Assembly: GCA_009921385.1 (NCBI GenBank)
Contig: RFXY01000041.1
Location: forward strand, 1 to 7,799
Length of the DNA: 7,799 bases
Source of the DNA: Pseudomonadota bacterium
GTDB lineage: Bacteria > Pseudomonadota > Alphaproteobacteria > Rickettsiales > UBA1997
Reading direction: 5' to 3'
Position numbers and translations under genes: made by a program. The notes below the pieces were generated by a model, which searched no databases, had not been told where the DNA came from, and saw only the letters and a list, made by a program, of their open reading frames with translations. This document shows, one piece after another, positions 5,244 to 7,799 of the stretch; the stretch's first letter is position 1, and the number at the start of each line of letters is the position of its first letter.

Positions 5244-6257
5244 ATGTCAAGAAAAATAGCTGTAGCAGGTGCTACTGGCAATGTTGGTCGAGAAATTTTA
5301 AATTTATTAGCAGAAAGAAAATTTCCTGCAACTCAAGTTGTTGCTCTTGCCTCTCATAATTCGGTTGGCAAAAAAGTTTCTTATGGCACACAAAATCTTA
5401 TCGTGCAATCTTTGGCAGATTACGATTTTTCTGGCACATCTATCGCTTTGTTTTCTCCGGGTGGTGAAGTTTCGGCCGAATATGCTCCAAAAGCCGCCAA
5501 AGCTGGTTGCGTTGTGATTGACAACACTTCGCATTTTCGTATGGATCCAGAAATTCCTTTAATTGTTCCCGAAGTAAACCCGCAAGATATCGGTCTTTAT
5601 AAAAAAAGAAACATCATCGCCAATCCAAATTGCTCTACCATTCAAATGGTGGTAGTTTTAAAGCCTTTGCATGATTTTGCCACAATCAAAAGAGTGGTTG
5701 TTTCAACCTATCAAGCGGTTTCGGGAGCTGGTAAAGAAGCTATGAATGAGCTATATCAAGGAACAAAAAAAATCTATGAAAATCAACATTTAACACCGCA
5801 AAAATTTAGCAAAAGAATTGCTTTTAATGTTATTCCGCAAATCGATGTTTTTATGGAAGACGGAGTCACCAAAGAAGAGTGGAAAATGAAGGTTGAAACC
5901 CAAAAAATACTCGATAAAAACATTTTGGTTGAAGCAACTTGTGTGCGAGTTCCTGTATTTAACTGCCACTCCGAAGCCATCAATATTGAGTTTAAAAAGC
6001 CCATCACCGCCCATCAAGCAAGAGAATTACTCGATAGTTGCGAAGGAATTTTAGTGGTTGATAAACCAGAGCAAATGCAGTTTATTACTCCTATTGAGGT
6101 TTCAAGCCAAGATCCGGTTTATGTTTCAAGAATTCGTCAAGATAATTCTTTAAAGCACGGTTTATCAATGTGGGTTGTGGGCGACAATCTCAAAAAAGGT
6201 GCAGCACTTAATGCTGTGCAAATTGCCGAAATTTTAGTTGCAGATTACGGTCTATAA
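5244..6257 (+). CDS. asd: Aspartate-semialdehyde dehydrogenase Asd
   Basis: Asd reduces L-aspartyl-4-phosphate to aspartate semialdehyde with NADPH in the cytoplasm, the branch point to DAP/lysine, threonine and methionine. The 337-residue protein has the nucleotide-binding GATGNVG (9-15), SPGGEVS (71-77), the active-site segment ANPNCSTIQ with catalytic C130, YQAVSGAGKEAM (156-167), RVPVFNCHSEAINIEF (235-250) with the conserved H242, and the C-terminal GDNLKKGAALNAVQIAE. Length and motif order are normal for the bacterial family, and nothing appears missing. DAP made through this route would feed peptidoglycan, in line with dac and ftsL nearby. The start ATG gives the canonical N-terminus, with only AT-rich sequence and no Shine-Dalgarno upstream. 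A popZ-like gene follows after 25 bp on the same strand and may share its transcript. Confidence 0.97.
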   Translation: MSRKIAVAGATGNVGREILNLLAERKFPATQVVALASHNSVGKKVSYGTQNLIVQSLADYDFSGTSIALFSPGGEVSAEYAPKAAKAGCVVIDNTSHFRMDPEIPLIVPEVNPQDIGLYKKRNIIANPNCSTIQMVVVLKPLHDFATIKRVVVSTYQAVSGAGKEAMNELYQGTKKIYENQHLTPQKFSKRIAFNVIPQIDVFMEDGVTKEEWKMKVETQKILDKNILVEATCVRVPVFNCHSEAINIEFKKPITAHQARELLDSCEGILVVDKPEQMQFITPIEVSSQDPVYVSRIRQDNSLKHGLSMWVVGDNLKKGAALNAVQIAEILVADYGL

Positions 6258-6282
6258 AATATTAATCAACCTCTTTATCCAT

Positions 6283-7799
6283 ATGTCTTCTGATAATCCA
6301 AAACTCCGCAATTTACTAGAAAGAATTAAACAAAAAATTCTAAAAATCGAAGGTAAAGACAACGAAACAAAAGAGGTTGAAAAATCTGCATCTGCAATAG
6401 CTAAACAAGAAAATATCACCCCAACAAATTCTTCATCTCACATCGCTTCGAACAGCGAAAATTCACAAAACTATCTTGACGAAATTAAAAATATTATAGC
6501 ACAAGAAAAAGAGCTAGAAAACAGCTCCACACAAAATAACGACTTATCCGAAAACAAAGAAACAGAAGAAAATCCAGAAAACCTTGCAGAAAAAATAGAA
6601 GAGCCCACAGAAAATCTAGCAGAAGAAACAGAAGCAGAACCAGATATCAATATTTTGCCAGAAGAAGAAACAGAAGAAGAGCCAGATATCAATATTTTGG
6701 CAGAAGAAGAAGCAACAGAAACAGAGGAAGAAAACAATAATCAACATAAAAATGAACTAGATAATAACGATACTTATCAAGAAGATTCAAACGATAATCC
6801 ACAAGAAAAATCGCAAAAAATCAACGATATTTTTGATAATTTAACCATTAATCACACAAATACTTTGCCAACAAACAATCACAACGATGATGACGAAGAT
6901 TTAATATTTCAGTATGTTGAAAAACCAAAAAATATTGAGCCAACTCAAGAGAAGTTGCAAGATTTATCAAGCGATATTGATGATTTTTCACCAACAAAAC
7001 AAAGTGACATAAACTTCACTTATAATGACAATGCAAACAATGTCACTATCGATTCTACCACAAATTTAACAAAAAACTTTAACGAAGATTTTGATGAAAA
7101 TTTTATTAACAAAGGCGACTTTATTGACACAGGCGACATCAACATCGATGAACAAGAAGAAAATTCAAACCCCAACATTATTACTAACAACGAAAACAAC
7201 ACTTTAATAGAACAAGAACATCAAGAAGATATCGATTTTTCAGCAAAAAATAGCAAACAAAATATTGAGCAAGATATACAAACACAAGAATCGCTAGCAT
7301 TGCAAGAAGAAGATTTTTCAACAACACAAAATAAACCAGAAAATATTATTTTTGATTCAATAAAGCAAGAGAATTTGCAAAGCAATCCCGACACAGAAAC
7401 AGAAGAATCACTGCAAAACACTCATCAAACAGAAGAAATCAATCAAAATTCTTTCAACGATTCTCAAAACTCACTTTCAAACAACGATAATCCTTTTTAT
7501 TCTTCTAATCTCATCTCAACTATTACCACAGAAACTATGAACAACAGTCAATCTATGATAAGCGAGCAAACCATAAACGAAGTAAATCAAACTTTAGAAA
7601 AATTAAATCAAACACAACAAGCCGTCCGAAAAGCAAATAATATAACTTCAGATGAAAATTTATCTCAACTCATCAAATCAATATTAGAACCAAAACTTAC
7701 AGAATGGCTAAACACTAATTTAAGTTCTTTGGTTGAAAAAATTGTGCAAGAAGAAATAAATAAGCTTTTCCTCAATCAAAATAACAATAAAAACACTTG
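6283..7799 (+). CDS. popZ: Giant PopZ-like (DUF2497) polar organising protein, 3' end open
   Basis: One uninterrupted + frame of 505 codons runs from ATG 6283 to the window end; the last bases are ACT TG, so a stop (TGA) could come with the next base. The C-terminal part (about 422-497) matches the PopZ/DUF2497 oligomerisation module: SMISEQTINEVNQTLEKL (424-441), then LSQLIKSILEPKLTEWLNTN (460-479) and LSSLVEKIVQEEINKL (480-495), corresponding to the family's LRPxLKxWLDxNLPxLVExLVxEEI pattern. YLDEIKNIIAQE (64-75) resembles the N-terminal client-binding helix (ILASIRRIISED in Caulobacter). Between them, about 80-400 is acidic, Asn/Gln/Ser/Thr-rich and probably disordered. PopZ forms a polar condensate that anchors ParB-parS and signalling proteins; Caulobacter PopZ has 177 residues. 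The whole reading has only three Gly, three Arg, one Trp (W475) and no Cys. It follows asd by 25 bp without a clear ribosome site. Family call is firm; function in this organism is inferred. Confidence 0.83.
   Translation, partial: MSSDNPKLRNLLERIKQKILKIEGKDNETKEVEKSASAIAKQENITPTNSSSHIASNSENSQNYLDEIKNIIAQEKELENSSTQNNDLSENKETEENPENLAEKIEEPTENLAEETEAEPDINILPEEETEEEPDINILAEEEATETEEENNNQHKNELDNNDTYQEDSNDNPQEKSQKINDIFDNLTINHTNTLPTNNHNDDDEDLIFQYVEKPKNIEPTQEKLQDLSSDIDDFSPTKQSDINFTYNDNANNVTIDSTTNLTKNFNEDFDENFINKGDFIDTGDINIDEQEENSNPNIITNNENNTLIEQEHQEDIDFSAKNSKQNIEQDIQTQESLALQEEDFSTTQNKPENIIFDSIKQENLQSNPDTETEESLQNTHQTEEINQNSFNDSQNSLSNNDNPFYSSNLISTITTETMNNSQSMISEQTINEVNQTLEKLNQTQQAVRKANNITSDENLSQLIKSILEPKLTEWLNTNLSSLVEKIVQEEINKLFLNQNNNKNT
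6640..6726 (+). repeat. Tandem repeat within the PopZ-like linker
   Basis: CCAGATATCAATATTTTG occurs at 6640 and again at 6682, an offset of 42 bp (14 codons). Each copy continues into a run of GAA/ACA codons, giving the peptide PDINIL-x-EEE twice (from P120 and P134). The frame is kept, so the repeat extends the acidic linker without breaking the gene. Weaker copies of a NLAE...E pattern precede it (about residues 100-117). Confidence 0.85.

Noticed and set aside
6471..6737. 88-codon - frame, Ser-rich (SSVSVASSS)
   Set aside because: Antisense to the acidic GAA/ACA-rich popZ linker; complement of Glu codons reads as Ser/Phe. The + frame has the DUF2497 end and is unbroken for 505 codons.
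7020..7421. Two further - frames of 60 and 66 codons (7020-7202 and 7221-7421)
   Set aside because: Also antisense to the popZ linker, low complexity, no motif.

Overview
The window comes from an AT-rich alphaproteobacterium. Three gene families point there: an FtsL of the alphaproteobacterial type (a short protein with one membrane helix and an EWVYLTRPERL motif), a COQ9-family ubiquinone protein, and a PopZ (DUF2497) polar scaffold. The low GC, the loss of usual gene clusters and a palindromic repeat island suggest a reduced or host-associated lineage (Rickettsiales- or Holosporales-like). That placement is inference; the sequence does not fix the order.

Layout. From 1 to 1974 on the + strand lie rsmH (cut at its 5' end by the window), ftsL (overlapping rsmH by 4 nt) and queC. 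Normally rsmH-ftsL leads into ftsI and the mur genes; here queC, a queuosine gene, sits 30 bp downstream instead. From 1975 to 2294 the convergent gap between queC and coq9 is almost filled by two inverted copies of a GC-rich, hairpin-forming element of about 110 bp, arranged as one large imperfect palindrome. From 5105 down to 2295 on the - strand runs a tight operon, lpxB - dac - coq9, with a 3-nt gap at each junction. A divergent promoter region (5106-5243) separates it from + strand asd (5244-6257). Asd is followed after 25 bp by a very long popZ-like gene (6283 to the window end) that is still open at base 7799.

Function. The genes cover 16S rRNA methylation (RsmH), divisome assembly (FtsL), the tRNA queuosine precursor preQ0 (QueC), lipid A synthesis (LpxB), peptidoglycan trimming (Dac), ubiquinone synthesis (COQ9), lysine/DAP and methionine/threonine precursors (Asd), and polar organisation (PopZ). 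Most serve the envelope or cell cycle of a Gram-negative, respiring cell.

The points most worth a second look are the PopZ-like protein, at least 505 residues against 177 in Caulobacter, with an enormous acidic, Asn/Gln-rich linker and possibly two copies of the client-binding helix; and the inverted repeat island, whose inner hairpins differ in sequence between copies yet keep perfect pairing. No RNA genes, CRISPR arrays, transposases or phage genes were seen.
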